Shown: one piece after another, positions 6,672-13,646 of the stretch
Numbering within the stretch: the stretch's first letter is position 1
Layout of the letters: each line of letters opens with the position of its first letter
Virus record (IMG/VR): IMGVR_UViG_3300032313_000518
Location: 1 to 64,000 of that record
DNA: 64,000 nt
From: a virus
Strand: one strand, 5' to 3'
The notes under the pieces: model-generated
The model's database searches: none
What the model was told of the DNA's origin: nothing
Seen by the model: the letters and a program-made list of their open reading frames with translations, nothing else
Program-made: the position numbers and the translations under genes

Positions 6672-7334
6672 ATGAAGATTATTTTGAATAAAGGTCAAAA
6701 GTTGTGGTTCACTTCCGATACCCACTTTAATCACTCAAATATTTGTAGAGGCACTACCGAATGGGATAAGAGCAAACCGAATCACTTTAGAGATTTCTAT
6801 ACTTTGGGTGAGATGAACGATAGGTTAGTTGCTGGTATCAATGCAGCAGTTGGTGAGAACGATATTTTATTCCACTTAGGAGATTGGTCTTTTGGTGGGT
6901 TCGAATCTATTAGAGAGTTTCGTAGCAGATTGAATTGTAAGAACATCCATTTAGTATTAGGAAACCACGACCACCACATTGGAAGAAATAAAGATGGGGT
7001 GCAGGATTGTTTCATTAGTGTAAACCATTTAGTTAATTTAGTTGTTAAGTGGAATATAGGAACTCTAAATCAAAAGGAAGCACAATTTGTGTTGATGCAC
7101 TTTCCAATTGCTAGTTGGGAAAATTTAGGTAAAGGTGTTATTCACTTACATGGACACGTTCACTTACCTAACCATCGTAGAGTTGGTAGTGGTAAAATTA
7201 TGGATGTGGGAGTTGATGGAAATGGGTTGAATCCAATCAGTTTAGAGGAGGTATTGAGTATTATGGAGAAACAACCAATCGGTAGTATGATGCCAAATGA
7301 CCACCACACTATTGTAGAAAATTATTTAAGATAA
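6672..7334 (+). CDS. calcineurin-like metallophosphoesterase, 220 aa
   Basis: A two-metal phosphoesterase with all hallmark motifs in order: SDTHFNH (about residues 15-21), HLGDWSFGG, LGNHDHH and HLHGHVHLPNH. The frame is open further upstream to 6624, but promoter P4 and the AACCCCC element place the start at 6672. The next two genes are a polynucleotide-kinase-like protein and an RNA ligase, so it may act as the end-healing phosphatase of an RNA-repair set, as the metallophosphoesterase domain does in clostridial Pnkp. That role is inferred from context; other substrates are possible. Confidence 0.9.
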   Translation: MKIILNKGQKLWFTSDTHFNHSNICRGTTEWDKSKPNHFRDFYTLGEMNDRLVAGINAAVGENDILFHLGDWSFGGFESIREFRSRLNCKNIHLVLGNHDHHIGRNKDGVQDCFISVNHLVNLVVKWNIGTLNQKEAQFVLMHFPIASWENLGKGVIHLHGHVHLPNHRRVGSGKIMDVGVDGNGLNPISLEEVLSIMEKQPIGSMMPNDHHTIVENYLR

Positions 7335-7338
7335 AATT

Positions 7339-7755
7339 ATGATACCAAAAATATTAACATTAGTAAGAGGATTGCCAGGTAGTGGTAAATCAACATTCGC
7401 CAATACTATTACAAATAAATTTTCAATATGTGAAGCTGATAAGTTTTTTTATGATAAGGAAGGTAACTATAACTTTGATGGTTCTAAATTGAGGCAAGCG
7501 CATGAATGGTGTAGAAACCAAGTTGAGACTCGTATGAAAGATAACCAATTAAATCCTCAATTTTATCCAGAGATTGTAGTATCAAATACATTTACGCAAG
7601 AGTGGGAAATGGAAGCATACTATAAGTTAGCAGAACAATACGGATATAAAGTATTCAGTATTATTGTTGAGAATAGACATGGTGGTGTGAATGAGCACGG
7701 AGTACCTGCTGATAAGTTAGAACAAATGCGTAATAGATTTGAAGTAAAATTATGA
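7339..7755 (+). CDS. polynucleotide-kinase-like P-loop protein, 138 aa
   Basis: Walker A GLPGSGKS at residues 11-18, followed by an EADKFFYD segment and the RHGGVNEHGVPADKLEQMRNRFE lid region (quoted in part: RHGGVNEHGVP, EQMRNRFE) typical of 5'-polynucleotide kinases of the T4 Pnk and N4BP2 type. It is only the kinase domain; the HAD phosphatase half of T4 Pnk is absent. ATGA overlap with the RNA ligase gene supports a joint repair task: phosphorylating 5' ends of broken RNA for sealing. Confidence 0.8.
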   Translation: MIPKILTLVRGLPGSGKSTFANTITNKFSICEADKFFYDKEGNYNFDGSKLRQAHEWCRNQVETRMKDNQLNPQFYPEIVVSNTFTQEWEMEAYYKLAEQYGYKVFSIIVENRHGGVNEHGVPADKLEQMRNRFEVKL

Positions 7756-8924
7756 AATACGATTTAGAAGTTTTATCGGATTATATCAATAGAGGTTTGG
7801 TGATTAAACAAAATCATCCTACACTACCTTTATCTATATACAACTATTCCCGTGAATGCCAATACAATGGTATGTGGGATGATATTACTTTGAATTGCAG
7901 AGGATTGGTTTTGGATAACGAAGGTAATGTTGTTGCTAAACCTTTTCCAAAGTTCTTTAACTACGAAGAGCACAAACCAGAGGATATCCCAAATGAAAAC
8001 TTTGAGGTTTATGAGAAGATGGATGGTTCATTGGGTATATTCTTTTACTATGAGGAAGAGTTGAGTGATGAAAGAAGATATAACATATGGTTTAATAACA
8101 ATTACGAAACAGGTATGGAAAGGTTCTTTGACCCAAACAACTTACCCAACTTCGATGACCCATACTATGAACCTACACCAAAAATAAAAGGTGAATGGCA
8201 TATGGCAACTCGTGGTTCATTTACTTCCGAACAAGCAATCAAAGGCATGGAGATTGCAAAGAGATACAACTACGATAAGAAATGCGTACCTGGCTACACA
8301 TACCTTTTTGAAATCATTTATCCTGAAAATCGTATAGTTGTGGATTATGGAAAGGAAGAGCGATTGGTATTATTAGGTGTGATGAATCGAAGAGGTGAAG
8401 AGTTTCCTTATGAAGAGCTTGTGGAAGATGGTTGGGATATCGTAATGAAGTATAAGACTTGGGGAGAAGATTGGGAAACTTTGAAAAAAGAAATATCCAA
8501 AGACAATGAAGGATATGTAATTCGTTTTTCAGGCGGTATGCGAATGAAGATTAAAGGTGATGAGTATGTTCGTCTACATAGAATCTTAACTAATTTTTCC
8601 ACCAAAGATATATGGGAACTGTTAAGAAATAACGAACAGTTAGAACCATTTTTGGAAAGAGTACCTGATGAGTTTGATGTTTGGGTAAGGGAAGTTGTTA
8701 GGGATTTACAAACTCAATATAATACCATCTTAAACGATTACCGAACTATTTTATTTAATATATGGCATCCTGATAAGAAGGTATTTGCCGAATACGCTAA
8801 AAGATATCCACACCCATCTTTGTTGTTTGCTTTGTACGATGGTAAGAATGAATCTGCATATGATTACGTTTGGAAAATGATTAAACCAAAGTATGAAAAA
8901 CCTTTCAAAAAAGATGAAAAATAA
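7752..8924 (+). CDS. rnlA: T4 Rnl1-like RNA ligase, 390 aa
   Basis: ATP-dependent RNA ligase of the Rnl1 family. The nucleotidyltransferase motif EKMDGS carries the likely AMP-accepting lysine at residue 89; CRGLVLD precedes it, EGYVIRF (motif IV) and MKIKGDEYVRLH (motif V) follow, then a C-terminal helical domain as in T4 RnlA. Length (390) is close to T4 RnlA (374). It probably seals RNA, in T4 the tRNA cut by host anticodon nucleases; the two tRNA-like sequences upstream make that idea attractive, but no target is shown. Start overlaps the kinase gene by four bases. Confidence 0.92.
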   Translation: MKYDLEVLSDYINRGLVIKQNHPTLPLSIYNYSRECQYNGMWDDITLNCRGLVLDNEGNVVAKPFPKFFNYEEHKPEDIPNENFEVYEKMDGSLGIFFYYEEELSDERRYNIWFNNNYETGMERFFDPNNLPNFDDPYYEPTPKIKGEWHMATRGSFTSEQAIKGMEIAKRYNYDKKCVPGYTYLFEIIYPENRIVVDYGKEERLVLLGVMNRRGEEFPYEELVEDGWDIVMKYKTWGEDWETLKKEISKDNEGYVIRFSGGMRMKIKGDEYVRLHRILTNFSTKDIWELLRNNEQLEPFLERVPDEFDVWVREVVRDLQTQYNTILNDYRTILFNIWHPDKKVFAEYAKRYPHPSLLFALYDGKNESAYDYVWKMIKPKYEKPFKKDEK

Positions 8925-8935
8925 TTGATAAAAAG

Positions 8936-8967
8936 CTTGTATATGTCAATCTTTTTACTTACCTTTA
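8936..8967 (+). promoter_or_regulatory. early-type phage promoter P5
   Basis: CTTG at 8936-8939, 20 bases, TACCTTTA at 8960-8967. It precedes a 21-codon frame and the SWIM-like gene. Confidence 0.7.
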
Positions 8968-8990
8968 CTGTGTACTAAGAGATACACACT

Positions 8991-9056
8991 ATGAAAGTTT
9001 TATTATTTGATTCGGTTTGGTTTGGTTTGAGAGTGTTAAAAATGTTAGGATACTAA
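8991..9056 (+). CDS. possible 21-aa micro-protein or leader peptide
   Basis: ATG at 8991, 24 bases after the promoter element, runs to TAA at 9054-9056 and encodes MKVLLFDSVWFGLRVLKMLG plus Y. It ends 11 bases before the next gene. It is hydrophobic with basic residues. Translation is unproven; it may be a leader peptide for the following gene. Confidence 0.3.
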   Translation: MKVLLFDSVWFGLRVLKMLGY

Positions 9057-9067
9057 ACAATAGACAT

Positions 9068-9250
9068 ATGAAATGGTTTTACAGCGAAATGGGTAGTGTG
9101 AATAAGAAGACTGGAAAGTATAAGCACTATAAAGTAACAGTTGAAGATTGGAAGATTATGGGTTGTAACTGCGAAGCTAGAGATTTTCGTAAATATACAC
9201 CCTGTAAACATATGATTTCAATCCATAATAAGTTAGGACATAGTTTATAA
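9068..9250 (+). CDS. SWIM-like zinc-binding protein, 60 aa
   Basis: Contains CNCEARDFRKYTPCKHM, the CxC...CxH pattern of SWIM zinc fingers, which bind DNA or protein partners. The frame is open to 9017, but I favour ATG 9068 (MKWFYSEMG) because it has the ACATATG context and leaves the 21-codon frame free. Small stand-alone SWIM proteins occur in phages; role unknown. First recognised gene behind promoter P5. Confidence 0.65.
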   Translation: MKWFYSEMGSVNKKTGKYKHYKVTVEDWKIMGCNCEARDFRKYTPCKHMISIHNKLGHSL

Positions 9251-9268
9251 AAAATAATTAAGAAAAAG

Positions 9269-9300
9269 CTTGACATTATCAATTTTTTTGCATACCTTTA
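9269..9300 (+). promoter_or_regulatory. early-type phage promoter P6
   Basis: CTTG at 9269-9272, 20 bases, TACCTTTA at 9293-9300; the gene at 9323 begins 22 bases later without the AACCCC leader. Confidence 0.7.
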
Positions 9301-9322
9301 TTAAGTAATAAATAACAAACAT

Positions 9323-9589
9323 ATGAACATTCAATTCAAAAAACCCAACAAAAATCATCCCCAACCATTTATCCGTCATTCGAACTTTTCGATTATGAAA
9401 GCTGAAACTGAAAAGTATCCCGAAATGGTTGAAATCCTAAGAGGACCTTCTTACGCTAGAAAATTCTTTGGTAAGAAATTCATAAACATTGAATCTGCTA
9501 TCAAAAGTGTAGATTTGATATGTGCAGAACGTATGATTGCAAAGCAGTCAATGGTTGAAACCGAGTCAATAGAGAACGCTTGGTGTTAA
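9323..9589 (+). CDS. hypothetical protein, 88 aa
   Basis: Basic protein starting MNIQFKKPNKNH, with a helical C-terminal half (AIKSVDLICAERMIAKQ). No domain, signal peptide or membrane span. It is a single-gene unit between promoter P6 and the host-type promoter at 9614. Confidence 0.55.
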   Translation: MNIQFKKPNKNHPQPFIRHSNFSIMKAETEKYPEMVEILRGPSYARKFFGKKFINIESAIKSVDLICAERMIAKQSMVETESIENAWC

Positions 9590-9613
9590 ACCTTAAAAAA
9601 AACTTAAAGAATA

Positions 9614-9645
9614 TTAGGATTTTTGATATTTTTTTTGTATATTTG
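9614..9645 (+). promoter_or_regulatory. host-type (Bacteroidota sigma) promoter
   Basis: TTAG at 9614-9617, 20 bases, TATATTTG at 9638-9645: the host TAnnTTTG element, not the TACCTTTA of the surrounding phage promoters. It drives the small lipoprotein. Confidence 0.7.
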
Positions 9646-9680
9646 TATAATTATAATTAATAACCTTAAACAAAAGTAAA

Positions 9681-9845
9681 ATGAAAAAATTATTAGCATT
9701 AGCGTTTATCGCATCTGGATTAGTATTAGCAGCATGTGGTGAATCAAAACAAGAAGTTGCAAGTGATTCGTTAGCAGTTGATACAATTGCAGTTGATAGT
9801 GTAGCAGCAGATTCAGCAGCAGTTGATACAGCAGTTGCAAAGTAA
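9681..9845 (+). CDS. small lipoprotein with Ala/Val/Asp repeats, 54 aa
   Basis: Signal peptide MKKLLALAFIASGLVLAAC with a clear lipobox (LAAC, Cys19), then GESKQE and an imperfect repeat of DS/DT-AVD units (DSLAVDTIAVDSVAADSAAVD). It should be a lipid-anchored envelope protein. Such short Asp/Ala-rich lipoproteins are common in Bacteroidota genomes, so this gene and its host-type promoter look acquired from a host. It stands as its own unit with a terminator. Possible roles are superinfection exclusion or envelope protection, both unproven. Confidence 0.75.
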   Translation: MKKLLALAFIASGLVLAACGESKQEVASDSLAVDTIAVDSVAADSAAVDTAVAK

Positions 9846-9872
9846 AAATTAAATTTTGATTGTGAATAATGG

Positions 9873-9904
9873 AAAGGGATAGACTTTTAGTTTATCCCTT
9901 TTTT
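9873..9904 (+). terminator. intrinsic terminator
   Basis: AAAGGGATA (9873-9881) pairs with TATCCCTTT (about 9893-9901) over an 11-base loop, followed by a T run. It ends the lipoprotein transcript. Confidence 0.75.
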
Positions 9905-9941
9905 GTTGCCTAAAAATAATTTAAAAATATTTTGGTAAAAG

Positions 9942-9973
9942 CTTGTTTATATCGATTTTTTTACTTACCTTTA
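9942..9973 (+). promoter_or_regulatory. early-type phage promoter P7
   Basis: CTTG at 9942-9945, 20 bases, TACCTTTA at 9966-9973. Leader GAGAGACAGTTCTC at 9984-9997 and AACCCC at 10006-10011 match promoters P1 and P2. Confidence 0.75.
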
Positions 9974-10019
9974 TTATATGTGAGAGAGACAGTTCTCTTC
10001 CTTTTAACCCCACATTGAT

Positions 10020-10211
10020 ATGAATTATCCAAAAAAACTTAATGAGTATGTTCACTTCATCACTATCATCTATGGTGGTACAATGCGTAAAGAAGGTATC
10101 ATAGAATGTATTATGGCTAACACTATTGGTTACGCTAATGGATTAGTATCCCGTACTACTTATAGAGGAGCCGAAAAACATTTTGTAAATTTATTAAAAA
10201 ATATTTCGTAA
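10020..10211 (+). CDS. small protein of the EYVxF family, 63 aa
   Basis: NEYVHFITIIYGG and YANGLVSRTTYRGAEKHF align in spacing with the core of the proteins at 536-742 and 2116-2367, so I place it as the most divergent of three paralogues. Behind promoter P7 with the same leader as the 536 gene, which means promoter, leader and gene may have been duplicated together. Function unknown. Confidence 0.6.
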   Translation: MNYPKKLNEYVHFITIIYGGTMRKEGIIECIMANTIGYANGLVSRTTYRGAEKHFVNLLKNIS

Positions 10212-10215
10212 AAGG

Positions 10216-10247
10216 CTTGTTTAATTCAATAATTTTACTTACCTTTA
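10216..10247 (+). promoter_or_regulatory. early-type phage promoter P8
   Basis: CTTG at 10216-10219, 20 bases, TACCTTTA at 10240-10247, starting directly after the previous stop codon. AACCCCCCC at 10281-10289 precedes the ATG at 10296. Confidence 0.75.
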
Positions 10248-10295
10248 TTATATGAGAGTGAGGGATGTTCCTCCTCCATTAACCCCCCCTTTGTT

Positions 10296-10523
10296 ATGAA
10301 TATTAGAAATTATTATGTGAATGAGTTCCCATCAGATGAGTTAGGTTTAGAGATTGACCCAAAAGCCAACTTCGAATCTTTATGGCTCGCAATTCGTGGT
10401 GATATGGTCTATGAATACATTGGTGTTTCTGATAGTGTGATACGAGAGAGATTGTTTGAAAAGTTTTCCGAACTCACCGGTCATACTTACGATTACATTT
10501 ATCAAGAATGGTTAAACGCCTAA
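10296..10523 (+). CDS. small hypothetical acidic protein, 75 aa
   Basis: Acidic, helical protein (DSVIRERLFEKFSELTGHTYDYIYQEW) with no recognised family. The AACCCCCCC element six bases before ATG and promoter P8 support expression as an early gene. No membrane segment. Confidence 0.6.
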   Translation: MNIRNYYVNEFPSDELGLEIDPKANFESLWLAIRGDMVYEYIGVSDSVIRERLFEKFSELTGHTYDYIYQEWLNA

Positions 10524-10579
10524 TCAAATTTTAATTTTAAATTTATTTCTTAATTATTGTTTCACTAAAATAAAATGTT

Positions 10580-10726
10580 ATGCAAGAAGTACCTAAATTA
10601 CCCTTCACAACAATGGATTACATTGTACATGGATTTCATTTAGTATGTTTACTTTCAATCATTGTATTGGGAGTAGCATATATTATTCACGATTTCAAAA
10701 CATATAAACCCAAAGATAGATTTTAG
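10580..10726 (+). CDS. small single-span membrane protein, 48 aa
   Basis: ATG at 10580 to TAG at 10724-10726; a nearby ATG at 10575 is in another frame and closes soon. One hydrophobic segment (about residues 15-36, VHGFHLVCLLSIIVLGVAYI) with a basic C-terminal tail. Two bases separate it from the next membrane protein. No family recognised. Confidence 0.5.
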   Translation: MQEVPKLPFTTMDYIVHGFHLVCLLSIIVLGVAYIIHDFKTYKPKDRF

Positions 10727-10728
10727 AT

Positions 10729-10977
10729 ATGGCAGTATATAAACAACTTATGGTAATACTTATCGGACTATTTATAGGAGTGGTTTCAATAAGTATAGTT
10801 GCATTTGTACCTAGCAAATCGGATAAAGCTAAGTACACCATTACATCAGAAAACGGAAAAACCTATTATGCAAATACATTTAGAGTGTATGGTAGAGGAG
10901 TTATGTTTGATGATATTTATGGTAACACAATCATCGTTCAGGGTGACTTGGAAATTAAATGTAAAAAAACTGAATGA
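10729..10977 (+). CDS. membrane-anchored small protein, 82 aa
   Basis: An N-terminal transmembrane segment (about residues 7-27, LMVILIGLFIGVVSISIVAF) followed by a strand-rich domain of about 50 residues (KYTITSENGKTYYANTF). Probably anchored in the inner membrane with the domain outside. Overlaps the next gene by ATGA. No known family. Confidence 0.6.
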   Translation: MAVYKQLMVILIGLFIGVVSISIVAFVPSKSDKAKYTITSENGKTYYANTFRVYGRGVMFDDIYGNTIIVQGDLEIKCKKTE

Positions 10978-11273
10978 AACTATTAAGTAAAACAAAAGAA
11001 ATATTTGAGGCTTGGGCAATATCGTTTAATCCAAATGATGCCCAAGCTGAATTAGCATCAGAACGTATTCAGATTTGTGATGCCTGTGAACATAAAGCAT
11101 TAGAACCTTACATTCATTGTAATCAATGCGGATGTGCTCTTAAAGCAAAGATATACACCCCTAAAACGTTTATGGATGAAGGTGGTTCATGTCCTAAAGC
11201 AAGATGGAAAGCAGTTGAAATTGAATACCTTAAAACAAAAAATTTAAATCGTTATAACGAACTAAACAAATGA
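10974..11273 (+). CDS. phage zinc-ribbon protein, 99 aa
   Basis: Cys pattern CDAC...CNQCGC...C (about residues 34-68), with a helical N-terminus (LSKTKEIFEAWAISFN). Small proteins with ICDxCxH and CxxCGC followed by a CPxxxW segment occur widely in T4-like phages; here it reads CPKARWK. Likely a zinc-binding structural or regulatory protein; exact role unknown. Overlaps both neighbours by four bases. Confidence 0.65.
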   Translation: MKLLSKTKEIFEAWAISFNPNDAQAELASERIQICDACEHKALEPYIHCNQCGCALKAKIYTPKTFMDEGGSCPKARWKAVEIEYLKTKNLNRYNELNK

Positions 11274-11416
11274 TAGAATTTGTAAAGCATGCATTGGGGT
11301 TATGTGGGGAACATTGGCATCCTAACCTATTTACAATAATAGCAAGTGGATTTGGATTATTACCGGCATTGGAATATGTTAAATACAAATACTTTAAGAA
11401 TGGAAGAACCAAATAG
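11270..11416 (+). CDS. small hypothetical protein, 48 aa
   Basis: ATG at 11270 overlaps the previous TGA; ends with TAG at 11414-11416, inside the beginning of the ClpS-like gene. Contains HALGLCGEHWHPNLFT and a hydrophobic stretch (TIIASGFGLLPAL), so it may be membrane-associated. Similar tiny proteins occur in other phages from memory, but I give no function. Confidence 0.5.
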   Translation: MIEFVKHALGLCGEHWHPNLFTIIASGFGLLPALEYVKYKYFKNGRTK

Positions 11417-11666
11417 TGAAGTAGAAGTATTGGAAAAAATTGAGAAGCAACATCAAATCGTAGTTTACAATGATAATGTAAATACGTTTGAACACGTCAT
11501 TATGTGTTTAATAATTATATGTTCGCATGAAATGGAACAGGCGGAACAATGTGCAATGATGATACACCACAAAGGAAAATGTGGGGTTAAATCAGGTGGT
11601 ATGGATGAATTACTTCCTATTGCTGAAGCATTGGATAGGGAAGGATTGCACATACAAATCGTTTAA
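11400..11666 (+). CDS. clpS: ClpS-like protease adaptor, 88 aa
   Basis: Residues 18-88 match ClpS, the adaptor that hands proteins with N-degron residues to ClpAP. The pocket residues are kept: N24 and D25 in VVYNDN, T29, and H56-H57 in MIHHKGKCGV, which correspond to the NDD and VH.GKA motifs. I place the start at ATG 11400 (MEEPNSEVEV), not at in-frame ATG 11346, which lies deep in the preceding gene. A phage copy could feed chosen host proteins to Clp or block the host adaptor; both are inference. Confidence 0.8.
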   Translation: MEEPNSEVEVLEKIEKQHQIVVYNDNVNTFEHVIMCLIIICSHEMEQAEQCAMMIHHKGKCGVKSGGMDELLPIAEALDREGLHIQIV

Positions 11667-11677
11667 TTTATATCCTT

Positions 11678-11687
11678 TATATTTATA
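11678..11687 (+). promoter_or_regulatory. late-type element TATATTTATA
   Basis: TATATTTATA, 25 bases before the ATG at 11713. First of a set of 13 related elements that precede late and envelope genes but are missing from the 0-10.5 kb early region. Confidence 0.5.
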
Positions 11688-11712
11688 TTCAAATGTAATA
11701 TAAGTGGAGACA

Positions 11713-11862
11713 ATGAAAATTAACGTATTAGAAACAAACCAAACTTTGAAGTATAATAATCGATTTGATTTCTTAAATAAAATTGTATCGTTACAATCTA
11801 AAAAAGGAAAAGCAATCAAAAACCAATCCCCACAACGTAGAGCTAAAAAGATTAAAAAATGA
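11713..11862 (+). CDS. small basic protein, 49 aa
   Basis: ATG at 11713 to TGA at 11860-11862, overlapping the next ATG by four bases. Very basic C-terminal half (KKGKAIKNQSPQRRAKKIKK), which could bind nucleic acid. First gene behind a late-type element. No family recognised. Confidence 0.55.
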   Translation: MKINVLETNQTLKYNNRFDFLNKIVSLQSKKGKAIKNQSPQRRAKKIKK

Positions 11863-12611
11863 TTAAGTTAAAATCCATATTATCCGAAGACCTTCGTAAT
11901 TGGTTTGGTAAAGGTAAGGAGGGTTCAACTACCGGTGGTGGGTGGGATAGATACGATTCTACTGGAAAGAAAGTTGGTAAGTGTGGTGATTCAAAAGAAG
12001 GAGACCCTTATGCAGCTTGTTTATCAAAAGAGAAAGCAGCCAAATTAGGTAAAGATGGAATTGCATCATTTGTAAAAAGAAAAAGAGCTGCACAATCTAA
12101 AGCAGGTGATTCTGAAAAAGGTGGTGAACAAAAGAAAGGACAGAAACCCACATTTGTAAAAACAGGAGCTAGTGAGGGATTGGATGAGAAGTGGTCTCAA
12201 AAATATAAAAAATCAATTAATTGTAGTAATCCGAAAGGATTCTCACAAAAAGCACATTGCCAGGGTAGAAAGAAAAACGAATTGGTTGAAGAGGCAATGG
12301 AATTATTTTTAGAGAAGAATTGTCCAACCGATTCGGCAAAGTGGTCAGCATCTAAAGCAGCAGCTAAAAAGAAGTTTGATGTATATCCATCAGCTTATGC
12401 AAATGGTTGGGCGGCAAAGAACTACAAATCAAAAGGTGGTGGTTGGAAAGTGTGTAAAGAAAGTGTTATAAAAGAAGAGGAGTCTGAAATGAATCCAAAG
12501 GTATTAGATATATCATCTGAACAAGATAAGAAAAGAAAGGAATTGGATATATACGATGAACCTAATTATGATAGTACATATTATTACACCGGAATGCAAG
12601 GTAAGAGTTAA
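11859..12611 (+). CDS. DUF5872-type phage protein, 250 aa
   Basis: Residues about 10-90 show the DUF5872 pattern: LRNWFGKGKEG, GGGWDRYDSTGKKVGKCGD, DPYAACLSKEKAAKLGK, then IASFVKRKRAAQ. A second Cys-containing block (SINCSNPKGFSQKAHCQGRKK, quoted in parts) and a third (NCPTDSAKWSASKAAAKKKF ... YPSAYANGWAAKNY) follow; these are also typical of T4-like phage proteins. The protein is basic and lysine-rich, so it is possibly packaged or DNA-bound, but no function is established. Ends at a shared terminator facing the leftward block. Confidence 0.75.
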   Translation: MIKLKSILSEDLRNWFGKGKEGSTTGGGWDRYDSTGKKVGKCGDSKEGDPYAACLSKEKAAKLGKDGIASFVKRKRAAQSKAGDSEKGGEQKKGQKPTFVKTGASEGLDEKWSQKYKKSINCSNPKGFSQKAHCQGRKKNELVEEAMELFLEKNCPTDSAKWSASKAAAKKKFDVYPSAYANGWAAKNYKSKGGGWKVCKESVIKEEESEMNPKVLDISSEQDKKRKELDIYDEPNYDSTYYYTGMQGKS

Positions 12612-12617
12612 AAAAGA

Positions 12618-12644
12618 AAGGGAAGATTTACTTCCCTTTTTTAT
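12618..12644. terminator. bidirectional terminator between convergent genes
   Basis: AAGGGAAG (12618-12625), loop ATTTA, CTTCCCTT (12631-12638), T-rich on the right and A-rich on the left, so it can stop transcription from both sides. Confidence 0.75.
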
Positions 12645-12645
12645 T

Positions 12646-13056
12646 TTAATCCATTAACAACTTATCATCATCTTTACTACTTTGATTTGTAAATATATTA
12701 TTAGTTGTTGGTATTGTATATGTACTACCATTTCCGCTACTATCGGTGTAAGTTAAAGTTGCACCATTTGGAAATTGTGTTGTAGTAACCGAACCTCCTG
12801 TTGTAATAGTTCCTGAAGAACTAGTTCCACTCAATGGCATAATATTTGGAGTTCCAGTTGATATCCAGCCACCACCTAATTGTGGTACTATTGCCGGTGT
12901 TCCAAAGCCACCATTACTAATAGGAAATCCAATAGGAGTATCCTCTACTTCTTTTAATTTTTCTCTGATTGAATCGAATTGTCTTTTGGTGATATTGTAT
13001 CCATCTACCGCATCTAAAAAACCTTTCAACCATTGTGTGTATTCTTGACTAGTCAT
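12646..13056 (-). CDS. small phage protein with helical head and Gly/Thr-rich tail, 136 aa
   Basis: The N-terminal 38 residues (SQEYTQWLKGFLDAV, FDSIREKLKEV) match a short helical module frequent in T4-like phages of aquatic bacteria. The rest is low-complexity Gly/Ser/Thr/Pro (LSGTSSSGTITTGGSVTTT), like a structural linker or virion decoration. Function unknown. Read leftward, 11 bases downstream of the ATPase gene. Confidence 0.65.
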   Translation of the reverse strand: MTSQEYTQWLKGFLDAVDGYNITKRQFDSIREKLKEVEDTPIGFPISNGGFGTPAIVPQLGGGWISTGTPNIMPLSGTSSSGTITTGGSVTTTQFPNGATLTYTDSSGNGSTYTIPTTNNIFTNQSSKDDDKLLMD

Positions 13057-13067
13057 AATATATTCTT

Positions 13068-13607
13068 TTATAAAAGTGATAAAATTGTATCTATACTTTT
13101 TTCGTTTACTTTAATCGGATAATAATCAATATCGTATTGTTTTAATATTGTTGTTATATCATCATCAATCTCTTTACTTTCTTCCAAACCCTGAAATCTA
13201 CCATCGGGCTGAAACATAGAGTCATCTCTTTCCAATACAATGTTAATAGAGTTGTACTGCTTATGTAAATCAACTACAAACTCATCGAATGTAAATCCGT
13301 AAAACGATGATGGATAATCATAATGAGTAGAGTATCGATTCTTATAAACCAAACTTAACATAATAGGTGAATCCACCACAATATAATCAACTTGCTCATA
13401 TAACCTTGCTATGTTCCTATGCTGATTAGCCAATACATACAATTGGTCTTTCACCATTTCGTAACTCTTATCCCACGCTAATAACTTTGGAAACTCATAT
13501 GGCATTTCTACATTCATATTAAGTTTCTTCATTTCATAATATAGACCGGCGGCTTGTGTGGATTTTCCAATGCCAGGTCCTCCAAATAAATTAATTATCT
13601 TTGTCAT
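13068..13607 (-). CDS. AAA-type P-loop ATPase/kinase, 179 aa
   Basis: Walker A GGPGIGKST (about residues 9-17) and a Walker B-like YIVVDSPI, in a protein of deoxynucleoside-kinase size. Proteins of this type (AAA_28/NadR-like fold) are common in T4-like phages. The substrate cannot be read from sequence; nucleotide or NMN phosphorylation are possibilities. Its host-type partners in the same leftward run are the TonB receptor upstream and the small protein downstream. Confidence 0.75.
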   Translation of the reverse strand: MTKIINLFGGPGIGKSTQAAGLYYEMKKLNMNVEMPYEFPKLLAWDKSYEMVKDQLYVLANQHRNIARLYEQVDYIVVDSPIMLSLVYKNRYSTHYDYPSSFYGFTFDEFVVDLHKQYNSINIVLERDDSMFQPDGRFQGLEESKEIDDDITTILKQYDIDYYPIKVNEKSIDTILSLL

Positions 13608-13611
13608 AAAT

Positions 13612-13641
13612 AAAAAGGGAGGGTGTTTATCCCCTCCCCTT
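13612..13641 (-). terminator. terminator of the TonB receptor gene
   Basis: On the minus strand GGGGAGGG and CCCTCCC form a G+C-rich stem with loop GATAAACA, followed by TTTTTATTT. It lies just after the receptor stop codon and before the ATPase start, so the leftward block has an internal stop. Confidence 0.7.
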
Positions 13642-13646
13642 AATTA

